Shown here in pieces: positions 5,417 through 5,485 of a DNA stretch of 5,485 nucleotides; the first letter of the stretch is position 1, and each line of letters begins with the position of its first letter. Under the pieces are notes generated by a model. It did not search any database and had not been told where the DNA came from. It saw only the letters and a program-made list of their open reading frames with translations. The stretch is taken from NCBI GenBank assembly GCA_946481265.1, contig CAMLNE010000282.1, positions 1 through 5,485 of the forward strand. Direction: 5' to 3'. The position numbers and the translations under genes were made by a program. Origin of the DNA: an uncultured Panacagrimonas sp. GTDB taxonomy: Bacteria > Pseudomonadota > Gammaproteobacteria > Nevskiales > Nevskiaceae.

Positions 5417-5485
5417 CTACCCGAGGTGGACCTGGCCGCCGCGCGCCTTGACCACCGTCTCGCCGGTGATCAGCGTGCTTTCGCC
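5417..5485 (-). CDS. C-terminal fragment of upstream gene, possibly DUF3540-type
   Basis: A reading frame enters from the right edge and ends at TAG (5419-5417). The 22 visible residues start GESTLITGETVVKARGG and end QVHLG. The alternating polar/hydrophobic beta pattern and the VHLG end resemble the C-termini of DUF3540 proteins, which often precede DUF4150 genes in T6SS spike clusters. That match is from memory on a very short stretch. A VgrG-type beta-helix end is the main alternative. The 6-base gap to the next ATG indicates the same operon. Confidence 0.5.
   Translation of the reverse strand, partial: GESTLITGETVVKARGGQVHLG

Noticed and set aside
5417..5485. Firm assignment of the right-edge fragment as VgrG
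   Set aside because: Only 22 residues are visible; the VHLG end and the DUF4150 neighbour fit DUF3540 at least as well, so no firm name is given.

Overview
The window is part of a type VI secretion system (T6SS) locus from a GC-rich Gram-negative bacterium. A hand count of positions 481-780 gives 209 G+C of 300. The T6SS, a lipoprotein (TssJ) and a proline/alanine-rich style point to a beta- or gammaproteobacterium, perhaps Xanthomonadaceae-like. The genus is inference and cannot be fixed from this sequence. Every convincing gene is on the minus strand, so the locus reads from right (5485) to left (1). The window is almost fully coding: the longest gap is 115 bases, and I see no tRNA, rRNA, CRISPR array or insertion sequence.

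Right part (5485 to 3983), in order of transcription. First comes the last 22 codons of a gene that may be a DUF3540-type protein. Six bases later starts a DUF4150/PAAR-like spike-tip protein. Ten bases further is a small stand-alone FHA protein, and 56 bases after it a 214-residue protein. That last protein has a cysteine peptidase/amidase (CHAP or NlpC/P60-like) fold signature, a disordered N-terminus and no signal peptide. Together this looks like a spike/cargo module, with the 214-residue protein as the candidate effector. No immunity gene is visible next to it.

Boundary (3982 to 3868). This gap holds a GC-rich hairpin just after the effector stop, a plausible sigma70-like promoter, and a strong ribosome binding site in front of a TTG start. 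It probably starts a second transcription unit.

Left part (3867 to 1). This is a core T6SS operon: tagH/fha (FHA domain, long Pro/Ala-rich linker, TagH C-terminal domain), tssJ (outer-membrane lipoprotein), tssK (baseplate trimer) and the first 52 codons of tssL. TssJ and TssL belong to the membrane complex, TssK connects that complex to the baseplate, and TagH is the FHA scaffold/regulator. The TssL N-terminus has a threonine-containing motif that could be a phospho-ligand for one or both FHA domains, which would link the regulators to the membrane complex.

The most interesting items are the candidate effector without a visible immunity partner, the second FHA protein placed in the spike/cargo module, and the possible FHA-TssL phospho-switch.
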